Shown in pieces: positions 22,030-36,000 of a stretch of DNA of 64,000 nt. Source of the stretch: Pseudomonas kilonensis (GTDB lineage: Bacteria > Pseudomonadota > Gammaproteobacteria > Pseudomonadales > Pseudomonadaceae); contig NZ_LHVH01000017.1 in the NCBI RefSeq assembly GCF_001269885.1, forward strand, positions 1-64,000, in the 5' to 3' direction. Below the pieces are notes generated by a model. That model was given only the letters and a program-made list of their open reading frames with translations. It had not been told where the DNA came from and ran no database searches. Position 1 is the first letter of the stretch; every line of letters begins with the position of its first letter. The position numbers and the translations under genes were made by a program.

Positions 22030-23928
22030 GTGGATTTCCCTTCCCGTTTTGAAGTGATCGTCATCGGCGGCGGTCATGCCGGTACCGAGGCAGCACTTGC
22101 ATCAGCACGCATGGGGGCAAAAACCCTGTTGCTGACGCATAACGTGGAAACCCTCGGAGCCATGAGCTGCAACCCTGCCATCGGTGGCATCGGCAAAAGC
22201 CACCTGGTCAAGGAAATCGATGCCCTAGGCGGCGCGATGGCCATGGCCACCGACAAGGGTGGTATCCAGTTTCGCGTGTTGAACAGCCGCAAAGGCCCGG
22301 CCGTACGCGCTACTCGCGCCCAGGCCGACCGCGTCCTGTACAAGGCCGCTGTCCGTGAAATCCTGGAAAACCAGCCGAACCTGTGGATATTTCAACAAGC
22401 GGCCGATGACCTGATCGTCGAGCAGGACCAGGTGCGCGGTGTCGTCACGCAAATGGGTCTGCGGTTCTTCGCCGATTCCGTGGTGTTGACCACCGGGACC
22501 TTCCTCGGCGGACTTATCCACATCGGTTTGCAGAATTTTTCCGGCGGCCGCGCCGGTGATCCGCCGTCGATTGCTCTGGCTCACCGTCTGCGTGAGTTGC
22601 CATTGCGTGTCGGGCGCCTGAAAACCGGTACGCCACCTCGCATCGACGGCAAGTCCGTGGATTTCTCGGTGATGACCGAGCAGCCTGGCGATACGCCGAT
22701 CCCGGTGATGTCGTTCATGGGCAACAAGGAACAGCATCCACGGCAAGTCAGTTGCTGGATCACCCACACCAACGCCCGCACCCACGAAATCATCGCGGCG
22801 AACCTCGATCGTTCGCCGATGTATTCCGCTGCCGGTGAAATCGAAGGTGTCGGCCCGCGCTATTGCCCGTCGATTGAAGACAAGATCCATCGCTTTGCCG
22901 ACAAGGAAAGCCATCAGGTGTTCATCGAACCGGAAGGTTTGACCACCCATGAGTTGTATCCGAACGGGATATCCACAAGTCTGCCGTTCGACGTGCAATT
23001 GCAGATCGTGCAATCGATCCGTGGCATGGAGAACGCGCACATCGTGCGTCCGGGTTATGCGATCGAGTACGACTACTTCGATCCGCGCGATTTGAAGTAC
23101 AGCCTGGAAACCAAAGCTATCGGCGGTCTGTTCTTCGCCGGGCAGATCAACGGCACCACCGGCTACGAAGAAGCGGGTGCCCAGGGTTTGCTCGCCGGAG
23201 CCAACGCCGCACTGCTCGCCAAGGGCAAAGAAGCCTGGTGCCCGCGTCGCGATGAGGCGTACATCGGTGTGTTGGTGGATGACCTGATTACCCTGGGTAC
23301 CCAGGAACCGTATCGGATGTTCACCTCCCGCGCCGAATACCGCCTGATCCTGCGTGAAGACAACGCCGACCTGCGCTTGACCGAGAAGGGGCGCGAACTG
23401 GGGTTGGTGGACGACCTGCGTTGGGCCGCGTTCTGCAAGAAGCGCGAGAGCATCGAGCTGGAAGAGCAGCGGCTGAAAAGCACCTGGGTTCGTCCCGGTA
23501 CCGAGCAAGGCGATGCCATTGCGGCGAAATTCGGCACACCGCTGACCCACGAATACAATCTGCTGAACCTCTTGAGCCGTCCGGAAATCGACTATGTCGG
23601 GCTGGTGGAAGTGACCGGCCAGGGCGCGGAAGATCCGCAAGTGGCCGAACAGGTCGAGATCAAGACCAAGTACGCCGGTTACATCGACCGTCAGCAGGAT
23701 GAAATCGCCCGCCTGCGTGCCAGCGAAGACACCAAGCTGCCTGTGGATATCGATTACACCGGTATTTCCGGGTTGTCGAAAGAAATCCAGAGCAAGCTCG
23801 GTGCGACCCGTCCAGAAACCCTGGGCCAGGCCTCGCGCATTCCCGGCGTCACGCCGGCAGCGATTTCGCTGTTGATGATTCATTTGAAAAAACGCGGCGC
23901 CGGCCGCCAGTTGGAGCAAAGCGCTTGA
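22030..23928 (+). CDS. mnmG: tRNA U34 carboxymethylaminomethylation enzyme MnmG
   Basis: 632 aa FAD protein and MnmE partner. The N-terminal Rossmann motif is GGGHAG at 13-18, followed by the conserved [23 protein letters not shown]. The second signature is [20 protein letters not shown], and the C-terminal domain contacts tRNA and MnmE. The start is GTG 22030 (V-D-F-P-S-R-F-E), with GAGG six bases upstream; the frame is open back to 21907 but without homology. A perfect DnaA box lies at 22514-22522, with one-mismatch TATCCACA-type copies near 22383, 22967 and 23740. The stop overlaps the rsmG start. Confidence 0.97.
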   Translation: MDFPSRFEVIVIGGGHAGTEAALASARMGAKTLLLTHNVETLGAMSCNPAIGGIGKSHLVKEIDALGGAMAMATDKGGIQFRVLNSRKGPAVRATRAQADRVLYKAAVREILENQPNLWIFQQAADDLIVEQDQVRGVVTQMGLRFFADSVVLTTGTFLGGLIHIGLQNFSGGRAGDPPSIALAHRLRELPLRVGRLKTGTPPRIDGKSVDFSVMTEQPGDTPIPVMSFMGNKEQHPRQVSCWITHTNARTHEIIAANLDRSPMYSAAGEIEGVGPRYCPSIEDKIHRFADKESHQVFIEPEGLTTHELYPNGISTSLPFDVQLQIVQSIRGMENAHIVRPGYAIEYDYFDPRDLKYSLETKAIGGLFFAGQINGTTGYEEAGAQGLLAGANAALLAKGKEAWCPRRDEAYIGVLVDDLITLGTQEPYRMFTSRAEYRLILREDNADLRLTEKGRELGLVDDLRWAAFCKKRESIELEEQRLKSTWVRPGTEQGDAIAAKFGTPLTHEYNLLNLLSRPEIDYVGLVEVTGQGAEDPQVAEQVEIKTKYAGYIDRQQDEIARLRASEDTKLPVDIDYTGISGLSKEIQSKLGATRPETLGQASRIPGVTPAAISLLMIHLKKRGAGRQLEQSA

Positions 23929-24569
23929 GTTCGATGGTCACCTCGCAACACGCTGAAGAGTTATCCACAGGTGCCCGTCAGCTCGGCGTCAGCCTGACCG
24001 AAGCCCAGCACGCGCAATTGCTGGGTTATCTGGCGTTGTTGATCAAATGGAACAAGGCCTACAACCTGACCGCCGTGCGCGATCCGGATGAAATGGTCTC
24101 GCGCCATTTGCTCGACAGTCTCAGCGTCATGTCCTTCATCGAAAACGGTCGTTGGCTGGATGTCGGCAGCGGCGGCGGCATGCCAGGAATCCCGCTGGCG
24201 ATCCTGTTTCCCGACTCGCAAGTGACCTGTCTGGACAGCAACGGCAAGAAAACCCGCTTCCTGACCCAGGTCAAACTCGAACTCAAACTGGATAACCTGC
24301 AAGTTATCCACAATCGCGTCGAAGCGTTCCAGCCTGCCGAGCCGTTCAACGGGATCATCTCCCGGGCGTTCAGCAGCATGGAGAACTTCAGCAACTGGAC
24401 TCGCCACCTGGGCGACGCCGATACGCGCTGGCTGGCAATGAAGGGCGTTCATCCGGCCGATGAGCTGGTAGCATTGCCGGCAGACTTCCACCTCGATAGC
24501 GAACACGCCTTGGCCGTACCCGGTTGCCAAGGCCAACGCCATCTGCTGATACTGCGCCGCACGGCATGA
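23925..24569 (+). CDS. rsmG: 16S rRNA (guanine527-N7)-methyltransferase
   Basis: 214 aa SAM-dependent enzyme that methylates G527 of 16S rRNA. Motif I is [35 protein letters not shown] and FNGIISRAF are also conserved. TTG 23925 overlaps the mnmG stop by four bases and gives MSSMVTSQ; ATG 23934 is the alternative. Two perfect DnaA boxes are inside (23961-23969 and 24304-24312). Confidence 0.95.
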   Translation: MSSMVTSQHAEELSTGARQLGVSLTEAQHAQLLGYLALLIKWNKAYNLTAVRDPDEMVSRHLLDSLSVMSFIENGRWLDVGSGGGMPGIPLAILFPDSQVTCLDSNGKKTRFLTQVKLELKLDNLQVIHNRVEAFQPAEPFNGIISRAFSSMENFSNWTRHLGDADTRWLAMKGVHPADELVALPADFHLDSEHALAVPGCQGQRHLLILRRTA

Positions 24570-24587
24570 TTGGGAACACAAGCAAGA

Positions 24588-25385
24588 ATGGCTAAGGTAT
24601 TCGCGATAGCGAACCAGAAAGGTGGTGTGGGCAAGACCACCACCTGCATCAACCTCGCAGCATCCCTGGTCGCGACCAAGCGCCGGGTGCTGTTGATCGA
24701 TCTCGATCCACAGGGCAACGCCACCATGGGTAGCGGTGTGGATAAGCATGGCCTGGAAAATTCCATCTACGACGTCCTGATCGGCGAATGCGATCTGGGC
24801 CAGGCCATGCACTTCTCCGAACACGGCGGTTATCAACTGCTGCCGGCCAACCGTGACCTGACGGCGGCCGAAGTGGTGCTGCTGGAAATGCAGATGAAGG
24901 AAAGCCGCCTGCGCAGCGCCTTGGCGCCGATCCGGGAAAACTACGATTACATCCTGATCGACTGCCCGCCGTCGCTGTCGATGCTGACCCTCAATGCCCT
25001 GGTGGCGGCTGATGGGGTGATTATCCCCATGCAGTGCGAGTACTTCGCATTGGAAGGCTTGAGCGACCTTGTGGATAACATCAAGCGCATCGCCGAACTG
25101 CTGAACCCGAACCTGAAGGTCGAAGGCCTGTTGCGGACCATGTACGACCCGCGCCTGAGCCTGATGAACGATGTCTCGGCCCAGCTCAAGGAGCATTTCG
25201 GCGAGCAGCTCTACGACACGGTCATCCCACGTAACATCCGTCTGGCCGAAGCGCCGAGCTACGGCATGCCGGCCTTGGCCTACGACAAACAATCCCGTGG
25301 TGCGCTGGCTTACCTGGCCCTGGCGGGCGAGATGGTTCGCCGTCAGCGCCGCAATCCACGCACCGCTGCAGCCCAGCCAACTTAA
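24588..25385 (+). CDS. parA: Chromosome partitioning ATPase ParA (Soj)
   Basis: 265 aa. Walker-type ATPase that moves ParB-parS complexes to segregate origins. The deviant Walker A KGGVGKTT lies at residues 11-18, with LLIDLDPQGNATMGSG and DYILIDCPPSLSMLT following. ATG 24588 (MAKVFAIANQ) is chosen over the 24570 opening. Two perfect DnaA boxes fall inside (24737-24745, 25070-25078). It is 9 bp upstream of parB and in the same operon as rsmG. Confidence 0.97.
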   Translation: MAKVFAIANQKGGVGKTTTCINLAASLVATKRRVLLIDLDPQGNATMGSGVDKHGLENSIYDVLIGECDLGQAMHFSEHGGYQLLPANRDLTAAEVVLLEMQMKESRLRSALAPIRENYDYILIDCPPSLSMLTLNALVAADGVIIPMQCEYFALEGLSDLVDNIKRIAELLNPNLKVEGLLRTMYDPRLSLMNDVSAQLKEHFGEQLYDTVIPRNIRLAEAPSYGMPALAYDKQSRGALAYLALAGEMVRRQRRNPRTAAAQPT

Positions 25386-25394
25386 GGAAACCCC

Positions 25395-26267
25395 ATGGCC
25401 GTCAAGAAACGAGGTCTCGGACGTGGACTGGATGCACTGCTCAGCGGTCCGACGGTCAGCTCGCTGGAAGAACAGGCCGTACAGGCCGATCAGCGCGAGC
25501 TGCAGCATCTGCCCCTGGACCTGATCCAGCGCGGCAAATACCAGCCACGCCGGGACATGGACCCGCAGGCGCTGGAAGAACTGGCCCAGTCGATCAAGAG
25601 CCAGGGCGTGATGCAGCCGATCGTGGTCCGGCCGATTGCCAACGGACGCTTCGAGATCATCGCCGGCGAACGTCGCTGGCGCGCCAGCCAGCAGGCCGGC
25701 CAGGAAACCATCCCGGCAATGGTTCGCGATGTGCCGGATGAAACGGCCATCGCCATGGCGTTGATCGAAAACATCCAGCGTGAAGACCTCAACCCGATCG
25801 AGGAAGCGGTGGCCCTGCAGCGCTTGCAGCAGGAATTCCAGCTGACCCAGCAACAAGTTGCCGAGGCGGTGGGCAAGTCCCGCGTGACCGTGGCCAACCT
25901 GCTGCGCCTGATTGCGTTGCCGGAAGTCATCAAGACCATGCTGTCCCACGGCGACCTGGAAATGGGTCATGCCCGGGCATTGCTCGGGTTGCCGGAAAAT
26001 CAACAGGTTGAAGGGGCGCGACATGTTGTCGCACGCGGCCTCACCGTGCGCCAAACCGAGGCACTGGTTCGCCAGTGGCTCAGTGGCAAACCGGCCCCCG
26101 TCGAGGCCCCAAAAACCGATCCGGATATCGCTCGCCTGGAACAACGCCTGGCCGAGCGCCTGGGCTCTGCGGTGCAGATTCGCCACGGAAAGAAGGGCAA
26201 GGGGCAATTGGTGATTGGCTACAACTCCCTTGATGAGCTGCAAGGTGTCCTTGCACACATTCGCTGA
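25395..26267 (+). CDS. parB: Chromosome partitioning protein ParB (Spo0J)
   Basis: 290 aa. CTP-dependent clamp that loads at parS and spreads. The N-terminus MAVKKRGLGRGLDALL is the ParA-interacting start. The CTP-binding motif is GERRWRA at 91-97. The HTH (TQQQVAEAVGKSRVTVANLL) lies at about 150-172, and a C-terminal dimerisation segment closes the protein. Its sites, five parS-like palindromes, are listed in this window. Confidence 0.97.
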   Translation: MAVKKRGLGRGLDALLSGPTVSSLEEQAVQADQRELQHLPLDLIQRGKYQPRRDMDPQALEELAQSIKSQGVMQPIVVRPIANGRFEIIAGERRWRASQQAGQETIPAMVRDVPDETAIAMALIENIQREDLNPIEEAVALQRLQQEFQLTQQQVAEAVGKSRVTVANLLRLIALPEVIKTMLSHGDLEMGHARALLGLPENQQVEGARHVVARGLTVRQTEALVRQWLSGKPAPVEAPKTDPDIARLEQRLAERLGSAVQIRHGKKGKGQLVIGYNSLDELQGVLAHIR

Positions 26268-26312
26268 AACAATTGCTCTTGTAGCGCGCAGTCGGAAATC
26301 ACTACCTGGCAG

Positions 26313-26341
26313 TTGAATAGGGGCAGAACCGCCCCTATACT
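26313..26341 (+). promoter_or_regulatory. atp operon promoter with palindromic spacer
   Basis: TTGAAT (26313-26318) and TATACT (26336-26341) are 17 bases apart, 75 bp before atpI. The spacer is filled by an inverted repeat: AGGGGC/GCCCCT around AGAACC, extending to TAGGGGC...GCCCCTA at 26319-26337. No T-run follows, so an operator or supercoiling-sensitive cruciform is as likely as a terminator. Confidence 0.7.
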
Positions 26342-26415
26342 CTGCGCGCATTTTGTCGGCACAAATTATGCCAAGTTATTGAATTATGGCGGCCGACTAT
26401 TGGAGAGCAAAAGCG

Positions 26416-27709
<1,294 letters not shown>

Positions 27710-27825
27710 GACCAGTCTCGACTAGTCTGATGTCCTTCCCGGTCAAACGGGAAGGAGCCCGAACCGGGCTGAGAAACGATTTGTTTTACCGCTTTAATCT
27801 AAAAAACCTAAACCATACGACGTAA

Positions 27826-28098
<273 letters not shown>

Positions 28099-28156
28099 TT
28101 ACTCGGATGTCTCGAGTAGATTGGTGTGATGGACAACGTAACTGCGAGGTGTTGGC

Positions 28157-28627
28157 GTGAACATTAATGCGACCCTGATTGGCCAGTCCGTTGCGTTCCT
28201 GATTTTTGTACTGTTCTGCATGAAGTTCGTATGGCCTCCGGTCATTGCGGCATTGCACGAACGTCAAAAGAAGATCGCTGATGGTCTGGACGCTGCCAGC
28301 CGTGCAGCTCGCGACCTGGAGTTGGCCCATGAGAAAGTGGGTCAGCAACTGCGCGAAGCGAAAGCTCAGGCAGCTGAAATCATCGAGCAAGCCAAGAAAC
28401 GCGGTACCCAGATTGTCGACGAAGCCCGTGAACAGGCTCGCGTCGAAGCTGACCGTGTGAAGGCTCAGGCTCAAGCCGAGATCGAACAGGAACTCAACAG
28501 TGTCAAAGACGCGCTGCGTGCCCAAGTGGGTGCCCTGGCCGTTGGCGGTGCTTCGAAGATCCTGGGTGCCACAATCGATCAAAACGCGCACGCAGAGCTG
28601 GTTAACCAACTGGCTGCTGAAATCTAA
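28157..28627 (+). CDS. atpF: ATP synthase Fo subunit b
   Basis: 156 aa peripheral stalk. One N-terminal membrane helix (about 7-27) is followed by a long charged helix rich in Ala, Glu, Lys and Arg (30-125), then a delta-binding end. The start is GTG 28157 with GAGG seven bases upstream. Confidence 0.97.
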   Translation: MNINATLIGQSVAFLIFVLFCMKFVWPPVIAALHERQKKIADGLDAASRAARDLELAHEKVGQQLREAKAQAAEIIEQAKKRGTQIVDEAREQARVEADRVKAQAQAEIEQELNSVKDALRAQVGALAVGGASKILGATIDQNAHAELVNQLAAEI

Positions 28628-28639
28628 GCGAGGGCGATC

Positions 28640-29176
28640 ATGGCAGAACTGACCACGTTGGCCCGACCTTACGCTAAGGCGGCCTTCGAGCACGCTCAGG
28701 CCCACCAGCAACTGGCCAATTGGTCAGCCATGCTCGGCCTGGCTGCAGCGGTGTCGCAAGACGACACCATGCAGCGCGTGCTCAAGGCCCCGCGACTGAC
28801 GAGCGCAGAAAAGGCCGCCACGTTCATTGACGTGTGCGGCGACAAGTTCGATGCCAAGGCACAGAATTTCATTCACGTCGTTGCCGAAAACGACCGTCTC
28901 CTGCTTCTGCCGGAGATCGCCACTCTTTTCGACCTGTACAAGGCCGAGCAAGAGAAGTCGGTAGACGTGGAAGTGACCAGTGCTTTCGCATTGAACCAAG
29001 AACAGCAAGACAAACTCGCCAAGGTTCTCAGTGCACGACTCAACCGGGAAGTGCGCCTGCAAGTCGAGGAAGACAAGTCCCTGATAGGGGGCGTTGTAAT
29101 CCGCGCCGGCGACCTGGTTATCGATGGCTCGATTCGCGGCAAAATCGCGAAACTTGCCGAAGCATTGAAATCTTGA
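28640..29176 (+). CDS. atpH: ATP synthase F1 subunit delta
   Basis: 178 aa. Links the b stalk to the top of F1. The family start [14 protein letters not shown] and the C-terminal [26 protein letters not shown] are present. It lies 12 bp after atpF. Confidence 0.97.
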   Translation: MAELTTLARPYAKAAFEHAQAHQQLANWSAMLGLAAAVSQDDTMQRVLKAPRLTSAEKAATFIDVCGDKFDAKAQNFIHVVAENDRLLLLPEIATLFDLYKAEQEKSVDVEVTSAFALNQEQQDKLAKVLSARLNREVRLQVEEDKSLIGGVVIRAGDLVIDGSIRGKIAKLAEALKS

Positions 29177-29197
29177 GTTTGAAGGGGCAGCAGAGCA

Positions 29198-30742
29198 ATG
29201 CAGCAACTCAATCCTTCCGAAATAAGTGAAATTATCAAGGGCCGCATCGACAAGCTCGATGTGACCTCCCAAGCCCGTAACGAAGGCACTGTCGTCAGCG
29301 TATCTGACGGTATCGTGCGGATTCACGGTCTGGCCGACGTCATGTACGGCGAGATGATCGAGTTTCCGGGCGGCGTCTACGGTATGGCCCTCAACCTGGA
29401 GCAAGACTCCGTAGGTGCCGTTGTACTGGGTTCCTACCAGTCGCTGGCCGAAGGCATGAGCGCCAAGTGCACCGGCCGCATCCTCGAAGTTCCGGTGGGT
29501 AAGGAACTGCTGGGTCGCGTCGTCGACGCACTGGGTAACCCTGTTGACGGCAAAGGTCCGCTGAACAACACCGAGACCGACGCGGTCGAGAAAGTTGCTC
29601 CTGGCGTGATCTGGCGTAAGTCGGTAGACCAGCCTGTACAGACTGGCTACAAGGCTGTCGATGCCATGATCCCTGTCGGCCGTGGCCAGCGTGAGCTGAT
29701 CATCGGTGACCGTCAGATCGGTAAGACCGCTCTGGCGATCGACGCGATCATCAACCAGAAGAACAGCGGCATTTTCTGCGTCTACGTAGCCATCGGTCAG
29801 AAGCAATCGACCATCGCCAACGTGGTTCGCAAGCTGGAAGAAAACGGCGCCCTGGCCAACACGATCATCGTGGCGGCCAGCGCATCGGAATCTCCTGCGC
29901 TGCAGTTCCTGGCACCGTACTCCGGTTGCACCATGGGCGAATACTTCCGCGACCGCGGTGAAGACGCGCTGATCGTTTATGACGATCTGTCCAAGCAGGC
30001 AGTGGCTTACCGCCAGATCTCCCTGCTGCTGCGCCGTCCACCAGGCCGTGAAGCCTACCCAGGCGACGTGTTCTATCTCCACTCCCGTCTGCTGGAGCGC
30101 GCATCCCGCGTTTCGGAAGAGTACGTAGAGAAGTTCACCAACGGCGCAGTGACCGGCAAGACCGGCTCCCTGACCGCTCTGCCGATCATCGAAACCCAGG
30201 CTGGCGACGTTTCCGCGTTCGTTCCGACCAACGTGATTTCCATCACCGACGGTCAGATCTTCCTGGAATCGGCCATGTTCAACTCCGGGATCCGTCCTGC
30301 TGTGAACGCCGGTGTTTCGGTATCCCGTGTGGGTGGTGCCGCTCAGACCAAGATCATCAAGAAGCTGTCCGGTGGTATCCGTACCGCCCTGGCCCAGTAC
30401 CGTGAACTGGCGGCATTCGCCCAGTTCGCTTCTGACCTGGACGAAGCGACCCGTAAGCAACTTGAGCATGGTCAGCGCGTTACCGAGCTGATGAAGCAGA
30501 AGCAATACGCACCAATGTCGATCGCTGACATGGCGCTGTCGCTGTATGCCGCTGAGCGTGGGTTCCTGACTGACGTTGAAATCGCCAAGGTCGGCAGCTT
30601 TGAACAAGCGCTGATTGCTTACTTCAACCGCGATCACGCCGACTTGTTGGCCAAGATCAACGTGAAGGGTGACTTCAATGACGAAATCGACGCTGGCATG
30701 AAAGCCGGTATCGAGAAGTTCAAGGCCACCCAAACCTGGTAA
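29198..30742 (+). CDS. atpA: ATP synthase F1 subunit alpha
   Basis: 514 aa. Non-catalytic nucleotide-binding subunit. The P-loop GDRQIGKT is at 170-177. The conserved [22 protein letters not shown] and the N-terminal [14 protein letters not shown] are present. It begins 21 bp after atpH. Confidence 0.99.
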   Translation: MQQLNPSEISEIIKGRIDKLDVTSQARNEGTVVSVSDGIVRIHGLADVMYGEMIEFPGGVYGMALNLEQDSVGAVVLGSYQSLAEGMSAKCTGRILEVPVGKELLGRVVDALGNPVDGKGPLNNTETDAVEKVAPGVIWRKSVDQPVQTGYKAVDAMIPVGRGQRELIIGDRQIGKTALAIDAIINQKNSGIFCVYVAIGQKQSTIANVVRKLEENGALANTIIVAASASESPALQFLAPYSGCTMGEYFRDRGEDALIVYDDLSKQAVAYRQISLLLRRPPGREAYPGDVFYLHSRLLERASRVSEEYVEKFTNGAVTGKTGSLTALPIIETQAGDVSAFVPTNVISITDGQIFLESAMFNSGIRPAVNAGVSVSRVGGAAQTKIIKKLSGGIRTALAQYRELAAFAQFASDLDEATRKQLEHGQRVTELMKQKQYAPMSIADMALSLYAAERGFLTDVEIAKVGSFEQALIAYFNRDHADLLAKINVKGDFNDEIDAGMKAGIEKFKATQTW

Positions 30743-30792
30743 GCCGCAGCGGGAGTCGCAAGGCTCCCGCTTGCTAACCTGATAGGTGTTAC

Positions 30793-31653
30793 ATGGCAGG
30801 CGCAAAAGAGATTCGCAGTAAGATTGCGAGCATCAAAAGCACGCAAAAAATTACCAGCGCCATGGAAAAAGTGGCGGTCAGCAAAATGCGCAAGGCACAA
30901 ATGCGCATGGCTGCTAGCCGCCCTTATGCGGAGCGCATCCGCCAGGTTATTGGTCATCTGGCCAACGCCAACCCGGAATATCGCCACCCGTTCATGATCG
31001 ACCGTGCTATCAAGCGCGTCGGTTACGTCGTGGTGAGCAGTGACCGTGGTCTGTGTGGTGGCTTGAACACCAACCTGTTCAAGGCCCTGGTCAAGGACAT
31101 GGCTGTAAACCGCGAACAAGGCGTCGAGATCGATCTGTGCGTGATTGGTAGCAAGGGTGCGGCTTTCTTCCGCAACTTCGGCGGCAACGTCGTCGCTGCT
31201 ATCAGCCACCTGGGTGAAGAACCGTCGATCAATGACCTGATCGGCAGCGTCAAGGTGATGCTGGATGCTTACCTGGAAGGCCGGATTGACCGCCTGTCCG
31301 TGGTATCCAACAAGTTCATCAACACCATGACGCAACAGCCAACCGTGGAGCAATTGATCCCACTGGTGGCGACCCCGGAACAGGAACTCAAGCACCACTG
31401 GGACTATCTCTACGAACCGGATGCCAAGGAGCTGCTTGACGGCTTGATGGTCCGCTACGTGGAGTCGCAGGTCTACCAGGCGGTGGTCGAGAACAACGCA
31501 GCTGAACAAGCAGCGCGGATGATCGCGATGAAGAACGCTACCGACAACGCCGGTGATTTGATCAGCGATTTGCAGCTGATCTACAACAAGGCGCGTCAGG
31601 CTGCGATCACCCAAGAGATCTCGGAAATCGTCGGCGGCGCTGCCGCGGTTTAA
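30793..31653 (+). CDS. atpG: ATP synthase F1 subunit gamma
   Basis: 286 aa. Rotating central shaft. N-terminal [18 protein letters not shown] and C-terminal [17 protein letters not shown] are the two conserved coiled-coil ends. [11 protein letters not shown], near residue 83, is also typical. Confidence 0.98.
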   Translation: MAGAKEIRSKIASIKSTQKITSAMEKVAVSKMRKAQMRMAASRPYAERIRQVIGHLANANPEYRHPFMIDRAIKRVGYVVVSSDRGLCGGLNTNLFKALVKDMAVNREQGVEIDLCVIGSKGAAFFRNFGGNVVAAISHLGEEPSINDLIGSVKVMLDAYLEGRIDRLSVVSNKFINTMTQQPTVEQLIPLVATPEQELKHHWDYLYEPDAKELLDGLMVRYVESQVYQAVVENNAAEQAARMIAMKNATDNAGDLISDLQLIYNKARQAAITQEISEIVGGAAAV

Positions 31654-33057
<1,404 letters not shown>

Positions 33058-33102
33058 TCCCGGCGCCCGGCAACGGGCGCTAATTTAGGTTGAGGCAATC
33101 AG

Positions 33103-33528
33103 ATGGCTATGACAGTCCATTGCGATATCGTCAGTGCGGAAGGGGAAATCTTCTCCGGTCTGGTCGAGATGGTGATTGCGCATGGTGAGCTGGGTGATCT
33201 TGGTATCGCTCTGGGTCACGCACCGCTGATCACTAATCTGAAACCGGGTCCGATCCGCTTGATCAAGCAGGGCGGGGAAGCCGAGGTGTATTACATCTCC
33301 GGTGGTTTCCTCGAGGTTCAGCCGAACATGGTCAAGGTCCTTGCCGACACTGTGCAACGTGCTGCCGACCTGGACGAAGCCTCCGCTCAGGAAGCCGTCA
33401 AGGCTGCCGAGAAGGCCCTGCACGAGCGTGGCGCGGAGTTCGATTACGGTTCTGCTGCTGCACGTCTGGCCGAGGCCGCAGCCCAGCTGCGCACCGTCCA
33501 GCAGATCCGCAAGAAGTTCGGCGGCTAA
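33103..33528 (+). CDS. atpC: ATP synthase F1 subunit epsilon
   Basis: 141 aa. N-terminal beta-sandwich (to about 85), then a two-helix C-terminal domain that can inhibit ATP hydrolysis. [16 protein letters not shown] and [14 protein letters not shown] match the family. It is last in the operon and followed by a strong terminator. Confidence 0.97.
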   Translation: MAMTVHCDIVSAEGEIFSGLVEMVIAHGELGDLGIALGHAPLITNLKPGPIRLIKQGGEAEVYYISGGFLEVQPNMVKVLADTVQRAADLDEASAQEAVKAAEKALHERGAEFDYGSAAARLAEAAAQLRTVQQIRKKFGG

Positions 33529-33554
33529 GCCGTCTGCTTTCTGTGCGATTGATT

Positions 33555-33583
33555 AAAAAGGGTAGCCTCGGCTACCCTTTTTT
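33555..33583 (+). terminator. atp operon terminator
   Basis: AAAAAGGGTAGCC (33555-33567) pairs with GGCTACCCTTTTTT (33570-33583) around a tiny loop. It is a classical intrinsic terminator 27 bp after atpC. Confidence 0.93.
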
Positions 33584-33643
33584 CTTTTCCCGATACTCAT
33601 CATCTGGTCGCAGCCGCTGACCACCCAGGATTGGTAGCCAGTC

Positions 33644-35011
33644 ATGTCTCTCGAAATCGTTATCCTCGCGGCCGGTCAAGGCACCCGCATGCGTTCGGCG
33701 CTGCCCAAGGTCTTGCACCCGGTAGCCGGCAATTCCATGCTCGGCCATGTTATCCACAGCGCCCGGCAACTTGATCCACAGCGCATTCACGTGGTGATCG
33801 GCCACGGTGCCGATGCGGTGCGCGAACGCCTGGCCGCCGATGACCTGAATTTCGTCCTGCAGGACAAACAACTGGGCACAGGCCATGCGGTGGCCCAGGC
33901 CGTGCCGTTCATCACGGCGGATACGGTGCTGATTCTTTACGGCGATGTGCCGCTGATCGAAGTCGAGACCTTGCAGCGCCTGCTCAAGCACGTTGCCCCA
34001 CAGCAGTTGGGCTTGCTGACCGTCGAGCTGGATGACCCCACCGGTTACGGCCGCATTGTGCGCAACGCCGACGGCCAGGTGATGGCGATTGTCGAGCAGA
34101 AGGACGCCAACGAAGCCCAGCGCGCGATCACTGAAGGCAACACCGGGATTCTGGCCGTGCCGGCCGAGCGCCTGGGTGACTGGATGAGTCGTCTGTCGAA
34201 CAACAACGCCCAGGGCGAGTACTACCTGACCGACGTGATTGCCATGGCGGTCAGCGACGGGTTGGTGGTCGCCACCGAGCAGCCGCTGGACGCCATGGAA
34301 GTGCAGGGCGCCAACGATCGCCGGCAACTGGCCGAGCTGGAGCGCCACTATCAATTGCGCGCCGCTCGCCGCCTGATGGCCCAAGGCGTGACCCTGCGCG
34401 ATCCGGCCCGTTTCGACGTGCGCGGTGACGTCAGCGTGGGTCGCGACGTGGTCATCGACATCAACGTCATCCTCGAAGGCAAGGTTGTCATCGAAGACGA
34501 CGTGGTCATCGGCCCGAACTGCGTGATCAAGGACAGCACCCTGCGCAAAGGCGTGGTGATCAAAGCCAACAGCCATCTCGACGGTGCAATCATGGGGGAG
34601 GGCAGCGACGCCGGCCCGTTTGCCCGCCTGCGCCCGGGTTCGGTGCTGGAAGCCCGTGCCCATGTGGGTAACTTCGTTGAACTGAAAAACGCTCATCTGG
34701 GCGAGGGCGCCAAGGCCGGGCACCTGACCTACCTCGGTGACGCTGAAGTCGGCGCCCGCACCAACATCGGCGCCGGGACCATTACCTGCAACTACGATGG
34801 CGCCAACAAGTGGAAAACCGTGTTGGGCGAAGATGTGTTCATCGGCTCTAACAACTCCTTGGTAGCACCTGTGGATATCTCCAGCGGTGCGACCACGGCA
34901 GCCGGTTCGACCCTTACCCAGAATGTGGATAAAGGCCAATTGGCAGTCGGACGCGCCCGCCAACGCAACATCGACGGCTGGAAGCGGCCGGAGAAAATCA
35001 AGAAATCCTGA
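33644..35011 (+). CDS. glmU: Bifunctional N-acetylglucosamine-1-P uridyltransferase / glucosamine-1-P acetyltransferase
   Basis: 455 aa. Makes UDP-GlcNAc for peptidoglycan and LPS. The N-terminal nucleotidyltransferase domain starts with [19 protein letters not shown]. The C-terminal left-handed beta-helix acetyltransferase domain (from about 250) has hexapeptide repeats and [19 protein letters not shown]. Perfect DnaA boxes lie at both ends (33750-33758 and 34924-34932), and another lies just after the stop. It belongs to the same pathway as glmS, 1 kb downstream. Confidence 0.98.
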   Translation: MSLEIVILAAGQGTRMRSALPKVLHPVAGNSMLGHVIHSARQLDPQRIHVVIGHGADAVRERLAADDLNFVLQDKQLGTGHAVAQAVPFITADTVLILYGDVPLIEVETLQRLLKHVAPQQLGLLTVELDDPTGYGRIVRNADGQVMAIVEQKDANEAQRAITEGNTGILAVPAERLGDWMSRLSNNNAQGEYYLTDVIAMAVSDGLVVATEQPLDAMEVQGANDRRQLAELERHYQLRAARRLMAQGVTLRDPARFDVRGDVSVGRDVVIDINVILEGKVVIEDDVVIGPNCVIKDSTLRKGVVIKANSHLDGAIMGEGSDAGPFARLRPGSVLEARAHVGNFVELKNAHLGEGAKAGHLTYLGDAEVGARTNIGAGTITCNYDGANKWKTVLGEDVFIGSNNSLVAPVDISSGATTAAGSTLTQNVDKGQLAVGRARQRNIDGWKRPEKIKKS

Positions 35012-35030
35012 AGTTATCCACATCCCCCTT

Positions 35031-35118
35031 GTGGGAGCGGGCTTGCTCGCGAAAGCGGTGGTTCAGCCAATTAATTCGTTGCTGACTCAACGCATTCGTG
35101 AGCAAGCCCGCTCCCACA
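35031..35118. repeat. REPIN
   Basis: GTGGGAGCGGGCTTGCTCGC at 35031-35050 faces an inverted arm ending AGCAAGCCCGCTCCCAC (about 35101-35117), 50 bp apart. It is the same type as the element at 42942, in the glmU-glmR gap. Confidence 0.9.
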
Positions 35119-35222
35119 TTCGATTTGCGTGATTTCTGAATTTTTCTTCTGGCGCCTTGACGATATCGCTTCAATAGGTTTTGATTGCTTACGTTATCTT
35201 TCGAATCGAAACTTAAGCCGCC

Positions 35223-35999
35223 ATGTCGAAACGCAACACGCCACAGCGCCGTCACAACATCCTTGCCCTGCTCCAGGAGCAGGGTGAGGTCAGTGTGGAT
35301 GAGCTGGCCAAGCGCTTCGAAACCTCGGAAGTTACGATTCGCAAGGACCTCGCCGCCCTGGAAACCAACGGCCTGCTGCTGCGTCGCTACGGTGGCGCGG
35401 TACCGATGCCGCAGGAGTTGGTGGCCGATAACGGGCAAGCCGTCTCCAAGTACAAACTGGCCATTGCCCGGGCCGCCGTGAAGCGGATCCGCGAGCACGC
35501 GCGCATCATCATCGACAGCGGCAGCACCACGGCGGCCATGATTCCGCAACTCGGCCAACAGCCGGGCCTGGTGGTCATGACCAATTCCCTGCACGTTGCC
35601 AATGCCTTGAGTGAACTGGAGCACGAGCCGGTGCTGTTGATGACCGGCGGCACTTGGGACCCTCATTCCGAGTCGTTCCAGGGCCAGGTGGCCGAGCAGG
35701 TTCTGCGTTCCTACGATTTCGACCAGCTGTTCATCGGTGCCGACGGCCTCGATCTGGTTCGAGGTACCACCACCTTCAACGAACTGCTGGGCCTGAGCCG
35801 TGTGATGGCTGAGGTTGCCCGGGAAGTGATCGTGATGGTGGAGGCCGACAAGATCGGCCGCAAGATCCCCAATCTGGAACTGCCGTGGAGCAGCGTCCAT
35901 ACCCTCATTACCGATGATCGCCTGCCCGTAGAGGCCCGCGATCAGATTCAGGCCCGCGGCATCACCGTGATCTGCGCGCCTGTCAGCCAGGAGAAATAG
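35223..35999 (+). CDS. glmR: DeoR/GlpR-family regulator, GlmR type
   Basis: 258 aa. An N-terminal DeoR helix-turn-helix (residues 8-60, [20 protein letters not shown]) is followed by a sugar-phosphate sensor domain with [12 protein letters not shown] and FIGADGLD. Its place directly before glmS matches PA5550 (glmR) of P. aeruginosa, which regulates glmS and amino-sugar metabolism. It ends one base before the glmS ATG, so the two are co-transcribed. Confidence 0.9.
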   Translation: MSKRNTPQRRHNILALLQEQGEVSVDELAKRFETSEVTIRKDLAALETNGLLLRRYGGAVPMPQELVADNGQAVSKYKLAIARAAVKRIREHARIIIDSGSTTAAMIPQLGQQPGLVVMTNSLHVANALSELEHEPVLLMTGGTWDPHSESFQGQVAEQVLRSYDFDQLFIGADGLDLVRGTTTFNELLGLSRVMAEVAREVIVMVEADKIGRKIPNLELPWSSVHTLITDDRLPVEARDQIQARGITVICAPVSQEK

Positions 36000-36000
36000 C

